Shown here: positions 44,751-54,657 of the stretch, piece by piece
How the letters are laid out: every line of letters begins with the position of its first letter
Numbering within the stretch: position 1 is the first letter of the stretch
Source: Sulfurovum sp. UBA1140
Lineage (GTDB): Bacteria > Campylobacterota > Campylobacteria > Campylobacterales > Sulfurovaceae
Direction of reading: 5' to 3'
DNA length: 58,657 nt
Assembly (NCBI GenBank): GCA_002311915.1
Contig: DCAF01000026.1
Location: 37,268 to 95,924, forward strand
Translations under genes and position numbers: made by a program
Notes under the pieces: model-generated
The model's database searches: none
Told to the model about the DNA's origin: nothing
The model's input: only the letters and a program-made list of their open reading frames with translations

Positions 44751-47435
44751 TTGAAAACAATCACAATTATTGATACTTTTGGCTTCTTTTTTCGTTCATA
44801 TTTTGCCCTGCCTCCACTTAAAAATTCTGCTGGATTTCCTACGGGTTTGCTGACAGGATTTATTAATTTGGTGGATGCTCTGCGTCGTGACCACAATACG
44901 GATTATATTGTATTTGCATTGGATAGTAAGGGTAAAACATTTAGAAATGATATTTATGAAGCCTATAAAGCCAATCGTGATGCTCCTCCTGAAGATTTGA
45001 TAAAACAGCTCCCCATTGCGATTGATTGGATTACAGAGATGGGGTTTGCGAATCTTTCTAAAGAGGGCTATGAGGCAGATGATGTAATTGCAACGGTGAC
45101 CAAGTATGCACTAAAGCAGGGGTTAAAGGTAAGGATTGTGTCGCATGATAAAGATTTGTATCAGATGATAGAGAATGGTCGGGTGGTGATGGTTGATTCG
45201 GTAAAGAAAAAAGAGATTACCGAAGAGGGGTGTATTGAAAAGTTTGGGGTGCATCCCAAAGATTTTATTAATTTTCAAGCCATTTTAGGTGACAGTTCAG
45301 ACAATGTACCAGGGGTTAAGGGAATTGGTCAAAAGGGGGCGAGTAAGTTAATTAATGTTTACCATACCCTAGAGGCAATTTATGAAGATATAGAGAACGT
45401 AGGGACTCCACGGACTCAAAAACTGTTGCTAGAGAGCAGAGAGAAAGCTTTTTTATCACGAGATTTGGTTCGGATGCGTACCGATATATTTAAAGATTTT
45501 GATTTAGAGAGTTTTGCGTTTGAAGATAAGAATTATTTGAGTTGTTTAATGGATGATTTTGAATATTATGAGATGAAACAAGCACTAAAAAGGGCAAGAG
45601 TTGGGATGTCAAGTGAAGAGATAGAAGAGGAAGATGCTACCCCTACAGACTCTTTTGAAGCAATTACACTTGATAGTAAAGAAAAACTTTTTAATATTAT
45701 TGATACCATTACACCCCAAACACTGGTGGCATTAGATACCGAGACCATGGGTTTAGATACTAAAAAAGATAAAATGGTGGGCTTCTCTTTTGCCTTGGAT
45801 GATAAAAAAGCCTACTATGTGCCAATCGCTCATAGTTACTTAGGGGTAACCGAACAAGTTGCTTATAATGATGCTATAGAAGCGATTAAAAAAATACTTC
45901 AGTCTAAAGTTGTGGGGCAAAATTTAAAATTTGACCTTTCATTACTTTATTATCAATATGGAGTAGAAGAGGTAGTCCCCTTTGCTGATACCATGATTAT
46001 GGCATGGTTGCTTGATCCTGGAAGTAGAGTAGGATTGGATGCTTTGGCTCAAAAGTTTTTTAATTATGAGATGAAGCCCTTTAAAGCAATGGTTAAAAAG
46101 GGGGAGACCTTTTCCAATGTTGATATAGAGTTGGCTACTTTTTATGGGGCAGAGGATGCGTGGATGACCTATAAGCTCTATTTTGCACTGGGAGATGCAA
46201 TGGATTTGGCTTCGGTGACCCACTTAAAAGAGGAAGCTACTGACGTAGAGTATCCTTTTATAAATATATTAATTGCCATGGAGAGTCAAGGAATTAAACT
46301 TAATATTGGTAAATTAGAATCACTTGAAAATATGTTAAGTAATCGTATTGTTGAGTTAACTCAAGAGATTTACCATCTGACCAAACGCGAATTTAATATT
46401 AAATCAACCCAACAGTTGGGCAGTGTCTTGTTTGGAGATTTAGGGCTTAAAGGTGGGAAAAAGACCAAAACAGGTTTTAGTACCAATGAAAAGGTTTTAA
46501 ATACGTTGATAGATGAGCATGAGGTGATTCCTAAGATATTGGAGTTTAGAACGGTACAGAAGATGCTCTCTACCTATGCCTTGCCTCTTTTAAAATTGGC
46601 AAAAACAGATAAAGAGCATCGTGTCTATACCTCATTTTTACAAACAGGAACAGCGACAGGGCGATTAAGCTCAAAAGAGCCAAACTTGCAAAATATTCCT
46701 GTTCGCTCTAAACTAGGGCGAACTGTTCGAGAGGCATTTGTGGCGAAAGAGGGGTATAAACTTTTAAGTATTGACTACTCTCAAATTGAACTTAGACTGT
46801 TGGCACACTTCTCTAAAGATAAAGCCTTGATGAGTGCTTTTAATGAAGGGCTTGATATTCATATGGCAACAGCTGTTAAACTTTTTGGAGAAGAGGATGC
46901 CAAAGAGAAAAGAAGTTTTGCTAAATCGGTTAATTTTGGTCTGCTCTATGGTATGGGTGCTAAAAAACTCTCGGATGAGTTGGGGATTACGGGTGTTGAA
47001 GCCAAAGAGATTATTAAAAATTATTTTGCCTCTTTTCCCACAGTTAAAAGCTTTTTAGAGCAGATTCAAGAGGATGTAAAAAAGAGAGGTTTTGTAGAGA
47101 CCCTTCTGAAACGAAGAAGATTTTTTGACTATGAAGGTGCTAATGGAATACAGAAATCAGCTTTTATGCGTGAATCTGTGAATACAGTCTTTCAAGGAAG
47201 TGCGGCTGATTTAATTAAACTCTCGATGATAGAGATAGAGAAAACGATTAAAAAAGAGAATATTGATGGAGCAATGCTTCTTCAGATTCATGATGAACTT
47301 ATTTTTGAAGTGGCAAAAGAGCATGTAGATGAGGTAGGGCAACGTTTTAAACAGATTATGGAAAATGTTGTAAAGCTGGATATTCCTCTGGAGTGTTCGG
47401 TGAGTATTGGTAACTCTTGGGGTGAATTAAAGTAA
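44751..47435 (+). CDS. polA: DNA polymerase I
   Basis: The 894-aa repair and Okazaki-fragment polymerase has an N-terminal 5'-3' exonuclease (about 1-290; GYEADDVIATV, GDSSDNVPGVKGIG). The proofreading exonuclease looks active: ALDTETMGLD, GQNLKFDLSLL and YGAEDAWMTYKLY keep the DEDD acidic residues. The polymerase motifs are A (LSIDYSQIELRLLAH), B (RSFAKSVNFGLLYGMG) and C (QIHDELIFEV). The start is a TTG with AAGG about 7 nt upstream; no ATG in frame fits the family N-terminus. Confidence 0.97.
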   Translation: MKTITIIDTFGFFFRSYFALPPLKNSAGFPTGLLTGFINLVDALRRDHNTDYIVFALDSKGKTFRNDIYEAYKANRDAPPEDLIKQLPIAIDWITEMGFANLSKEGYEADDVIATVTKYALKQGLKVRIVSHDKDLYQMIENGRVVMVDSVKKKEITEEGCIEKFGVHPKDFINFQAILGDSSDNVPGVKGIGQKGASKLINVYHTLEAIYEDIENVGTPRTQKLLLESREKAFLSRDLVRMRTDIFKDFDLESFAFEDKNYLSCLMDDFEYYEMKQALKRARVGMSSEEIEEEDATPTDSFEAITLDSKEKLFNIIDTITPQTLVALDTETMGLDTKKDKMVGFSFALDDKKAYYVPIAHSYLGVTEQVAYNDAIEAIKKILQSKVVGQNLKFDLSLLYYQYGVEEVVPFADTMIMAWLLDPGSRVGLDALAQKFFNYEMKPFKAMVKKGETFSNVDIELATFYGAEDAWMTYKLYFALGDAMDLASVTHLKEEATDVEYPFINILIAMESQGIKLNIGKLESLENMLSNRIVELTQEIYHLTKREFNIKSTQQLGSVLFGDLGLKGGKKTKTGFSTNEKVLNTLIDEHEVIPKILEFRTVQKMLSTYALPLLKLAKTDKEHRVYTSFLQTGTATGRLSSKEPNLQNIPVRSKLGRTVREAFVAKEGYKLLSIDYSQIELRLLAHFSKDKALMSAFNEGLDIHMATAVKLFGEEDAKEKRSFAKSVNFGLLYGMGAKKLSDELGITGVEAKEIIKNYFASFPTVKSFLEQIQEDVKKRGFVETLLKRRRFFDYEGANGIQKSAFMRESVNTVFQGSAADLIKLSMIEIEKTIKKENIDGAMLLQIHDELIFEVAKEHVDEVGQRFKQIMENVVKLDIPLECSVSIGNSWGELK

Positions 47436-47482
47436 TGATTGAAGGCAAATAGAGATGAGTATTATAGATAATAATATTTTAA

Positions 47483-47790
47483 TTGATTATTCTTGATGTA
47501 AATATGCCTGTAATGGGTGGATTAGAACTGCTTGAGAAGTTAAAAAAAGATGAGAAATTAAAATATATACCAGTTATTATGGTCACAGCAGAAGATGAAG
47601 AGCGTCATAGGGCATTAGAGCTGGGTTCAGAAGATTTTTTATTGAAACCGATTGATATGTGATTGAGCTTCGGTTTAAGGTAAATAATCTGTTAAAGCTA
47701 AAAAAGTTTAACGATTTACAGCAGTTTTTTAACCATCGTTTAGAAGAGGAGATTGCCAAAAAGGCATTATGTATGAAGCAAGTTTTTTGA
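47483..47790 (+). pseudogene. Decayed response-regulator receiver domain
   Basis: One frame reads LIILDVNMPVMGGLELLEKL and continues VIMVTAEDEERHRALELGSE with the KPID loop. These are the phosphoacceptor Asp, Thr/Ser switch and Lys regions of a receiver domain. It stops at TGA (47660-47662). The next frame resumes without a gap as IELRFKVNNLLKLKKFNDLQ and ends at 47788-47790. The N-terminal half of the domain and any output domain are absent. It is a frameshifted, truncated gene. The rest of the 47436-47954 gap is AT-rich and holds only a plausible purL promoter. Confidence 0.8.
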
Positions 47791-47954
47791 AATATTATGA
47801 TTTTGTAGTAGAATAGAAAGATGATGTGACACTCCTTGCAATAAAATCTGTATAGTTTTAGAAAAGTGTTTAACTCTAAAGATAATTTACCCCTTATTTA
47901 GCACTTTTTTACTAAAATAACGCAGAAAATCTACCATACATTAGGAAGTAACAT

Positions 47955-50183
47955 ATGTCAAAACCGTTAGATAATTTAGATGAGGTTTTAAAAACCCATA
48001 AACTAAGCCAAGAAGAGTACACCCATATATTAGAAATATTGGATGGTAGACACCCCAACATTGTAGAGCTTGGAATTTTTTCAGCCATGTGGTCTGAACA
48101 CTGTTCTTATAAATCGAGTAAAAAATACCTTAATGGTTTTCCTACTAAAGCTCCATGGGTTATTCAAGGACCTGGAGAAAATGCTGGTGTTATTGATATT
48201 GGTGGAGGAATGGCTGCTGTTTTTAAAATGGAGTCACATAACCACCCAAGTTTTATTGAGCCTTTTCAAGGGGCAGCTACGGGTGTTGGTGGAATTTTAA
48301 GAGATGTATTTACCATGGGTGCTAGACCTGTCGCAAATATGAATGCCCTTCGGTTTGGTAACATTGTTAACCAAGATAAAACAGCCAAGTATCAAAGACA
48401 CTTGGTAAAAGGTGTGGTTGAAGGTATTGGTAGTTATGGAAACTGTATGGGTGTTCCAACCATTGGTGGTGAAGTTTCGTTTGATGAGTCTTACAACGGT
48501 AACATTTTAGTCAATGCTTTTGCTTTGGGTCTCTGTAGAACAGATGAAATCTTTTTAGGAATTGCAGAAGGTGTTGGAAACTCTGTGATGTATGTGGGGA
48601 GTAAAACAGGTCGTGATGGTCTAGGTGGAGCTGTTATGAGTTCTGATTCATTTACAGAAGAGTCTAAATCTTTACGCCCTACGGTTCAAGTGGGAGATCC
48701 ATTTATAGAAAAACTTCTACTTGAAGCGTGTTTAGAGCTTTTTAAAACCAAAGATGTGGTTGTAGGAATTCAAGATATGGGGGCTGCGGGGCTTACAAGT
48801 TCTGCCTTTGAGATGGCTGGAAAGTCTGGTTCAGGTATGATTATGAACTTAGATCAAGTACCAGCAAGAGAAGAGGGGATGACCCCTTATGACTTTATGC
48901 TTAGTGAGTCGCAAGAGCGTATGCTTATTTGTGCTAAAAAGGGTAAAGAGCAAGAGATTATTGATATTTTTGAAAAGTGGGACTTGGATGTTGCTGTGAT
49001 TGGTGAAGTGACTGATACAGGAAACATGGAACTGTTTTGGTATGGAGATAAAGTATGCGATATACCAATTGCTCCTGTGAGTGAAGAGGCTACTATTTTA
49101 AATAGACCAACTTCAAGACCTAAGTATTTGGATGAAATTTCAGAAAAGACTCTTGACTCTTATGATGAGGTTGATAACCAAGTAGCATTTGAAAAGCTTC
49201 TAGGGTCTATGGAAGTGGTGGATAAAGCATGGATTTATGATCAGTATGACTCAATGGTACAGACCAACACCACCAAAGCCCCTGGCTCACTAGATGCGTC
49301 GTGTATTCGTATTAAAGAGAATGGTAAGGCATTGTCCATGAGTGCTGATTGTAATCCTCGTTACTGTTATATTGATCCACATAAAGGTGGAGCTTTAGCC
49401 GTAGTAGAATCGGGACGTAATGTTGCGATGAGTGGAGCTAGACCTTTGTCTATTACAGACTGTTTGAATTTTGGTAACCCTGAGAACCCTGAGGTTATGT
49501 GGCAGTTTGCAGAGGCTTGTGAAGGGATTAAAGAGGCGTGTTTGGCTCTTGATACACCTGTTGTTTCGGGAAATGTATCTTTGTACAATGAAACCAATGG
49601 AATTTCTGTATTCCCAACACCTGCGATTGCGATGGTGGGACTCAATGAAGATGAAAACAGAGTTTTAGCATCATCATTTCAAGAAGATGAGAATCACTTG
49701 GTACTTATAGGTGAAACAAAAACTGAATTTGGTGGTTCACTCTATATTAAAGAGTTGTTTGGTGAGACTGCTGGAAGTTTAACAGATATTGATTACAGCA
49801 AAGAGCTTGGACTTTGGGAACTTGTGATAGAAGCCAATAAAAAAGGACTGCTTGAATCGGCTAAAGATTTAAGTTCTGGTGGAATTGCCATTGCTCTGGC
49901 TAAAATGTCAGCCGTATCAGGTAGAGGTGTGATTGCAGGAATACGCCTTGAAGATAAAAGAGCTATTTTTGATGAGTCACAAAGTAGAGCTATTTTAGAA
50001 GTAAGCAGTAAAGAGAATCTTGAAGCGGTTATAGCAATGGCAAAAGCTTTGGGGCTTAAGACCGATATTATTGGTAAAGTTGGTGGTGATAGTGTAAAGA
50101 TAAACAGTGTAGAGATGGGCTTAGAAGAGCTAAAATCTATCTATTTTAAAAGCTTTAAAGCAGTGATAGAGCAAGATATATAG
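47955..50183 (+). CDS. purL: Phosphoribosylformylglycinamidine synthase subunit PurL
   Basis: The ATP-dependent fourth step of purine synthesis, working with separate PurQ and PurS. At 742 aa it is the short PurL form without a fused glutaminase. MWSEHCSYKSSKKYL, GGGMAAVFKMESHNHPSFIE, DMGAAGLTSSAFEMAGKSG and KDLSSGGIAIALAKM mark the two AIR-synthetase-like halves. Its stop lies inside a palindrome shared with the convergent next gene. Confidence 0.97.
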   Translation: MSKPLDNLDEVLKTHKLSQEEYTHILEILDGRHPNIVELGIFSAMWSEHCSYKSSKKYLNGFPTKAPWVIQGPGENAGVIDIGGGMAAVFKMESHNHPSFIEPFQGAATGVGGILRDVFTMGARPVANMNALRFGNIVNQDKTAKYQRHLVKGVVEGIGSYGNCMGVPTIGGEVSFDESYNGNILVNAFALGLCRTDEIFLGIAEGVGNSVMYVGSKTGRDGLGGAVMSSDSFTEESKSLRPTVQVGDPFIEKLLLEACLELFKTKDVVVGIQDMGAAGLTSSAFEMAGKSGSGMIMNLDQVPAREEGMTPYDFMLSESQERMLICAKKGKEQEIIDIFEKWDLDVAVIGEVTDTGNMELFWYGDKVCDIPIAPVSEEATILNRPTSRPKYLDEISEKTLDSYDEVDNQVAFEKLLGSMEVVDKAWIYDQYDSMVQTNTTKAPGSLDASCIRIKENGKALSMSADCNPRYCYIDPHKGGALAVVESGRNVAMSGARPLSITDCLNFGNPENPEVMWQFAEACEGIKEACLALDTPVVSGNVSLYNETNGISVFPTPAIAMVGLNEDENRVLASSFQEDENHLVLIGETKTEFGGSLYIKELFGETAGSLTDIDYSKELGLWELVIEANKKGLLESAKDLSSGGIAIALAKMSAVSGRGVIAGIRLEDKRAIFDESQSRAILEVSSKENLEAVIAMAKALGLKTDIIGKVGGDSVKINSVEMGLEELKSIYFKSFKAVIEQDI

Positions 50184-50202
50184 AACCTTAAAACGGTTCT
50201 AT
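50180..50202. terminator. Palindrome holding both stop codons of convergent genes
   Basis: ATAGAACC (50180-50187), TTAAAAC, GGTTCTAT (50195-50202): an 8-bp perfect stem. The purL stop TAG lies in the left arm. The stop of the minus-strand gene (CTA at 50199-50201) lies in the right arm. It probably terminates both transcripts, although it has no U-tract. Confidence 0.5.
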
Positions 50203-50777
50203 ACACATTCACACTCTTTGGTAACACTGTCACATATAATATCTAGGCTTTTATCTTCACATCCGATTATTTCGATATTGGCAAGAGTTTTCTCGTTAAG
50301 CGTGTCTAAGTAATCTTCTGAATAGACAATGATAATATCATCGGTACTCTCTTCTGTTTCAAAAATAGTTTCATCAGTAATTAACTCTGCTGCAGCTAGG
50401 GTCTGTTTTTCATAATAGGCATCATCTTTTATTATTGTATCTTGGATAGCAATATCATCTTCAAAAAAATCATCAGCATAGAGATCATCGGTATAGTTTT
50501 CGTTTGGTAAATCATCAATGACAATAAATTCAGTTGGTTGATTCCCTGTAAAAATAGAGGTGATATAGATAATTGGTTCAGTTATTAATGATTTTATATT
50601 TAAAATTTTGTTTTGATAAAGACCTTTGGATTGAGTATCAGGAGAGGTAGGTTTTTTAATAATTTTTGCCATACAATTACCATTGGGGCAATCATTTGAA
50701 TCTGCATAGAGAGCAGGTGTTAATGATATTATCGCTACAAATAGAAACGATAAAAGATTTCGAGTGTTAATCATCAA
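50199..50777 (-). CDS. Acidic exported protein, function unknown
   Basis: The 192-aa protein has a signal peptide (LLSFLFVAIISLTPALYA), a Cys pair just after cleavage (CPNGNC), and a strongly acidic middle (many Asp and Glu, e.g. DDLYADDFFEDDIA). A C-terminal Cys cluster (CEDKSLDIICDSVTKECEC) follows. The Cys groups at both ends may form disulfides. It has a TATAAT-type promoter and an AAAGGA ribosome binding site. I do not recognise it. Confidence 0.7.
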   Translation of the reverse strand: MMINTRNLLSFLFVAIISLTPALYADSNDCPNGNCMAKIIKKPTSPDTQSKGLYQNKILNIKSLITEPIIYITSIFTGNQPTEFIVIDDLPNENYTDDLYADDFFEDDIAIQDTIIKDDAYYEKQTLAAAELITDETIFETEESTDDIIIVYSEDYLDTLNEKTLANIEIIGCEDKSLDIICDSVTKECECV

Positions 50778-50958
50778 GATAAATCCTTTTTTTTGAACTG
50801 CTTTCCCTTATAAATATTATAATACATTTCAACTATTATTTATCCATAGTTAAGGGATTTTTGTACAAAAAATATCTAATTTCCTAGTTTATGTGATTAA
50901 GTTAAACATGAGTTTTTAATAATATTTTTATTTGTGTTCGTATCGTTCATTCCTATTT

Positions 50959-51717
50959 TTAAGCATTAGAAAATGATTGCCAATTTGCAACTTTATGGAT
51001 ATTTGGAAACCCATCTAAAATTTCTTGTGGTTGAAAGTTGGGTTTGTAGGCAAAGGCTTTACATCCATCAACCCAGTACCCCAAGTAAATCCATGGAAGT
51101 TTTAAGACTTTTGCCAACTCTACTTGATAGAGAAGAGAGTAGGTTCCCAATGACAAGTTAGGATACTCTGGGTCATAATAGAAATAGATAGAGGAGATAC
51201 CGTCATCAAGTACATCAATCAAATCAACGCCAATAAGTTTCTCATCTTGAAAGTAGAGTACCTCTTTACCAAATTCATGTGCCCCCTCTACAAAGTTCTC
51301 TTTATACTCTCGTGGTGAGATATTACGATGAGACCAATCATCCTTTTGGTGTTTAAAAGAGTGATATTTATTATAGAGTTCAATATGGGCTTGGGTAAGG
51401 GTGGGTTTTTGGATAATTATCTCGGTGGCATGATTACGTTTAATGGCTTTCCGTTGTGATTTACGCAGTTTAAAATGTTCAACATCAATACGAATTGATT
51501 TACACTCATTACACGCCTCACATATGGGGTGAAAATAGTAGCAACCAAATCGACGCCAACCACGATGAATCAGTGCAGTATTGTAAGATTGTGATGCTTG
51601 TTCAATATGCTTGTAGTACATTCGGACATTTTTATCTTCTAAATAAGCACAAGGATAGTCCAGCATACAAAAGTCTGTTGAGAGTGGTTCTGTTTCTTTA
51701 AAAATTGTATCGTTCAT
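50959..51717 (-). CDS. bpt: Aspartate/glutamate leucyltransferase (Bpt), N-end rule
   Basis: This enzyme transfers leucine from Leu-tRNA to N-terminal Asp or Glu of proteins, marking them for ClpS/ClpAP. The 252-aa protein has the conserved N-terminal cysteine region (LDYPCAYL, CEACNECKSIRI) and the family core RKAIKRN and DWSHRNISPREY. The C-terminal region (YFYYDPEYPNLSLGTYSLL, YLGYWVDGCKAFAYK) is typical. Eukaryotic relatives are arginyltransferases, so many annotations use that name. It is a single gene. Confidence 0.93.
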   Translation of the reverse strand: MNDTIFKETEPLSTDFCMLDYPCAYLEDKNVRMYYKHIEQASQSYNTALIHRGWRRFGCYYFHPICEACNECKSIRIDVEHFKLRKSQRKAIKRNHATEIIIQKPTLTQAHIELYNKYHSFKHQKDDWSHRNISPREYKENFVEGAHEFGKEVLYFQDEKLIGVDLIDVLDDGISSIYFYYDPEYPNLSLGTYSLLYQVELAKVLKLPWIYLGYWVDGCKAFAYKPNFQPQEILDGFPNIHKVANWQSFSNA

Positions 51718-51811
51718 AAGATAGATTTTACCAAAAGAATATGAATCTTATGGTGTTTTAACAGTAGAAGTTATCACTTCGTTCTAATTTTTATCTTATA
51801 ATTTTAAAAAA

Positions 51812-54064
51812 TTAAAGAACTATCTCTCTTACTCCTTTATTATTGGGTGCAGTTAAAACACCCATCTCTTGAAGTTGTTCTATAATATTAGCCGAACGGT
51901 TGTATCCTATTTGAAGTTTTCTTTGAAGGTAAGAGATAGAGGTTTTCTGGTCGGTTAATATAACCTCTTTTGCCTGTTCATAGAGTTCATCTAACTCTCC
52001 AACCACTCCTTTTCCTCTTAAACCATCACTATTTTCATTGAGTAGATACTGTTCATCGTATTCAGGCTCACGTTGCTCTTTTAAAAAATCGACAATTTTT
52101 TCAATCTCCTCTTCTGAATTCCACGGAGCATGTAGACGTACCAGTCCATTGGTTCCAGGGGGAGTAAAAAGAGCATCTCCACGACCAAGTAAAGAGTCAG
52201 CACCCAAGGCATCTAAGATAACTTTAGAGTCAATTCTTTGTCCTACTCGGTAACTTAGCCGTGAGGGTAGATTGGCTTTAATTAGTCCTGTAACCACATC
52301 AACGCTGGGACGTTGTGTGGCAACAATGAGGTGAATACCACTTGCTCGTGCCATCTGTGCCAGTCGTGCGATAGAGTATTCAACATCTTTACCTCCATTC
52401 ATCATTAAATCTGCCAGTTCATCTATTATTACCACAATAAAAGGGAGTGTGTCATTGCCATTTTTTTTCATTTTTATATTGTAATTGTCTATATTTTTGG
52501 TTCGACTCTCTGCCATTATTTTATAGCGACGTTCCATCTCTGCTACCATATTTGCCAACGCTACAATGGCTTTATCTGAATCGGTAATAACAGGGGTAAG
52601 CAGGTGGGGTATATCGTTATAGATAGAAAATTCCAACATTTTGGGGTCAATCAGCATCAGTTTTAGATGGTCGGGATCATTTTGGTACAATAGTGATAGA
52701 ATCATGGCATTAATTCCCACCGACTTACCAGAACCTGTGGTTCCTGCAATAAGTAAATGGGGGAGTTTTTTTAAATCGGTCACAAAAGGATTGCCCACAA
52801 TATCTTTTCCTAAAGCGATGGTTAATGGTGATTTTGAGGTGGTAAAAATCTCATTTTCTAAAATATCACGCAGATAGATGGTATCAAAGTCATCATTAGG
52901 AATCTCTATACCCACAACATCACGCCCTGGAATAGGGGCTTGAATACGGATGGTTTCGGCACGTAATGCCATGGCAAGATCATCTTGAAGGTTAAGAATC
53001 TTAGAGATTTTAACATTTGGTGCAGGTTTAAACTCAAAAGTTGTTACCAATGGACCACTATAAATATCCATCACTTCACCTGTAATTTTAAATTGTTTTA
53101 ATTTCTCTAAAAGCTCATGAACTTTTCTATCTATCTCTGCTTCATTGATTTTTTTAGATACATTGGGTGGCGAGGCTAAAAAATCTAGTTTTGGCAGTGT
53201 AAAATTTTTAGGTGTTTCTTGAATACCTTTTTCTAGCTGATTCATCAGTTCACGATTCTGTTTTAGTTCCTCGATAATGTTGGCACCTGATTGGCTCTCT
53301 TCTTCAATAGGTTTCTTTACCTCATCAGTGATTTTGTTAATATCATTAAGGGGACGATTTTCTAAAAAATTGTTCTCTTTTTTCTGAAGAGGTATTTTTT
53401 TCTTAGGCGTTCTTTTTTTAGGAGAGAGTTTTTTAGCCCTTTTCTGATTAAGCACTTGAGGCTCTTTTGGGACTCTTACTCTTCGTTCCGAGACAATAGT
53501 GGTCATAATCTCTGTGCTTCTTTTATCAAAAAAAGGATTTTCTACATCAATAAAAAGTTCTTTAACTCTTTTAATAATGTAATCTTTTATCTTGTTTAGA
53601 TTTTTTTTAATACTTTCTAAACTGGGAATATCTTCAATCAAAAGTACCAATGCAATCATAAAGGTAAGAAGCCAAAAAAGCCATAAACCTGCTTTTCCTA
53701 TATAGGGGAGCAGAAAAAGTTTAAGGGTAGTGCCAATGCTTCCACTTTGGTTAAATTCTAAAAGAAGTGACTGTAATACAATAAATGAGATAAAGAGTAT
53801 TATCCATCCTACATAAAAATCAACTTTTTCCCATAGATGTCGATGGTGATATATTTTATATAGAGGATAGAGTAGAATAATTAAGTCAATATAGGCTAAA
53901 TAACCAAAAAGTTCTAAATTACCCTCGCCATAGACTCGACCTATATTTCCCACCATATCGGTAGAGTGAAAAATTGTTGAAAAAGCACCATAAATAAACA
54001 GTATAAAGATTATTATTATCCAAATATACACCAAAGCTCCTAAAATTGTAAGATTTTTAATCAA
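51812..54064 (-). CDS. ftsK: FtsK/SpoIIIE-type DNA translocase
   Basis: The 750-aa septal DNA pump has an N-terminal set of four to five membrane helices (about 1-165), a Lys/Pro-rich linker (to about 290) and the RecA-like motor. Walker A is GTTGSGKSVGINAM and Walker B IVVIIDELADLMM. A C-terminal winged-helix gamma domain (about 680-750; ISYLQRKLQIGYNRSANI) reads polar sequences at dif. It is divergent from the HU gene, sharing about 175 nt of AT-rich promoter DNA. Confidence 0.96.
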   Translation of the reverse strand: MIKNLTILGALVYIWIIIIFILFIYGAFSTIFHSTDMVGNIGRVYGEGNLELFGYLAYIDLIILLYPLYKIYHHRHLWEKVDFYVGWIILFISFIVLQSLLLEFNQSGSIGTTLKLFLLPYIGKAGLWLFWLLTFMIALVLLIEDIPSLESIKKNLNKIKDYIIKRVKELFIDVENPFFDKRSTEIMTTIVSERRVRVPKEPQVLNQKRAKKLSPKKRTPKKKIPLQKKENNFLENRPLNDINKITDEVKKPIEEESQSGANIIEELKQNRELMNQLEKGIQETPKNFTLPKLDFLASPPNVSKKINEAEIDRKVHELLEKLKQFKITGEVMDIYSGPLVTTFEFKPAPNVKISKILNLQDDLAMALRAETIRIQAPIPGRDVVGIEIPNDDFDTIYLRDILENEIFTTSKSPLTIALGKDIVGNPFVTDLKKLPHLLIAGTTGSGKSVGINAMILSLLYQNDPDHLKLMLIDPKMLEFSIYNDIPHLLTPVITDSDKAIVALANMVAEMERRYKIMAESRTKNIDNYNIKMKKNGNDTLPFIVVIIDELADLMMNGGKDVEYSIARLAQMARASGIHLIVATQRPSVDVVTGLIKANLPSRLSYRVGQRIDSKVILDALGADSLLGRGDALFTPPGTNGLVRLHAPWNSEEEIEKIVDFLKEQREPEYDEQYLLNENSDGLRGKGVVGELDELYEQAKEVILTDQKTSISYLQRKLQIGYNRSANIIEQLQEMGVLTAPNNKGVREIVL

Positions 54065-54240
54065 AAAGTCATGAAAAAGAATAGATTTTTAAAATTATAA
54101 CAAAGTTTTAGAAAGATGAGATTTTTTTCTATTTAAAATGCCTATTTCTCGACGTTTTGGAGATTATTTTATTGAAATACTTGTTTTTTTAAATAAAAAA
54201 TTGTAAAATTGAAGGTATATATTTTTAAAAGGAATTACGA

Positions 54241-54513
54241 ATGAAAAAAGCTGAATTTATTGATGCAGTTGCAGACAAGGCTGGGTTATCAAAAAAAGAT
54301 GCAAATGAAGCGTTGAATGCTATCCTAGAGACGATTACAGAAGCACTAAAAAATGGTAAAACGGTAAGTTTTATTGGTTTTGGTTCATTCTCAACAGTAG
54401 AGAGAGCAGCAAGAGAAGCTCGTGTACCATTAACAGGAAAAACAGTTCAAATTCCTGCAAGAAATGCAGTTAAATTTAAAGTTGGTAAATCTTTAAAAGA
54501 CTCTGTAGCATAG
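54241..54513 (+). CDS. hup: HU-family DNA-binding protein
   Basis: A 90-aa nucleoid protein: MKKAEFIDAVADKAGLSKKD, the beta-arm region FIGFGSFSTVERAAREARVP and the terminal basic patch KFKVGKSLKDSV match the HU family. An AAAAGGA ribosome binding site lies upstream. It is followed by a short hairpin and tRNA-Leu. Confidence 0.97.
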   Translation: MKKAEFIDAVADKAGLSKKDANEALNAILETITEALKNGKTVSFIGFGSFSTVERAAREARVPLTGKTVQIPARNAVKFKVGKSLKDSVA

Positions 54514-54549
54514 TTTAACACTGTTTTAAGTTTCTTTACTGTAATATTG

Positions 54550-54571
54550 CATTCCAATTTAATTTGGAATG
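54550..54571 (+). terminator. AT-rich hairpin between HU and tRNA-Leu
   Basis: CATTCCAA (54550-54557) pairs with TTGGAATG (54564-54571) around a 6-nt loop, ending one base before the tRNA. It may terminate hup or mark an RNA processing site ahead of the tRNA. No U-tract follows. Confidence 0.45.
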
Positions 54572-54572
54572 T

Positions 54573-54657
54573 GCCACAGTGATGGAACTGGTAGACTTGG
54601 TAGACTCAAAATCTTCTGCCTTAGGGCGTGTCGGTTCGAATCCGACCTGTGGTACCA
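54573..54657 (+). tRNA. tRNA-Leu (anticodon CAA)
   Basis: An 85-nt class II tRNA. The acceptor stem GCCACAG pairs with CTGTGGT, and the D-arm has GGTAGA. The anticodon loop CTCAAAA gives CAA. A long variable arm (GCC/GGC stem) and T-arm GTCGGTTCGAATCCGAC are present, with an encoded CCA at 54655-54657. The long variable arm and CAA anticodon identify leucine. Its 3' end is the last core feature before the foreign-looking genes. Confidence 0.93.

Noticed and set aside
44711..44896. 61-aa minus-strand ORF at the polA start
   Set aside because: Antisense to the conserved N-terminus of PolA; no coding evidence.
49367..49645. 92-aa minus-strand ORF within purL
   Set aside because: Shadow frame of a highly conserved gene.
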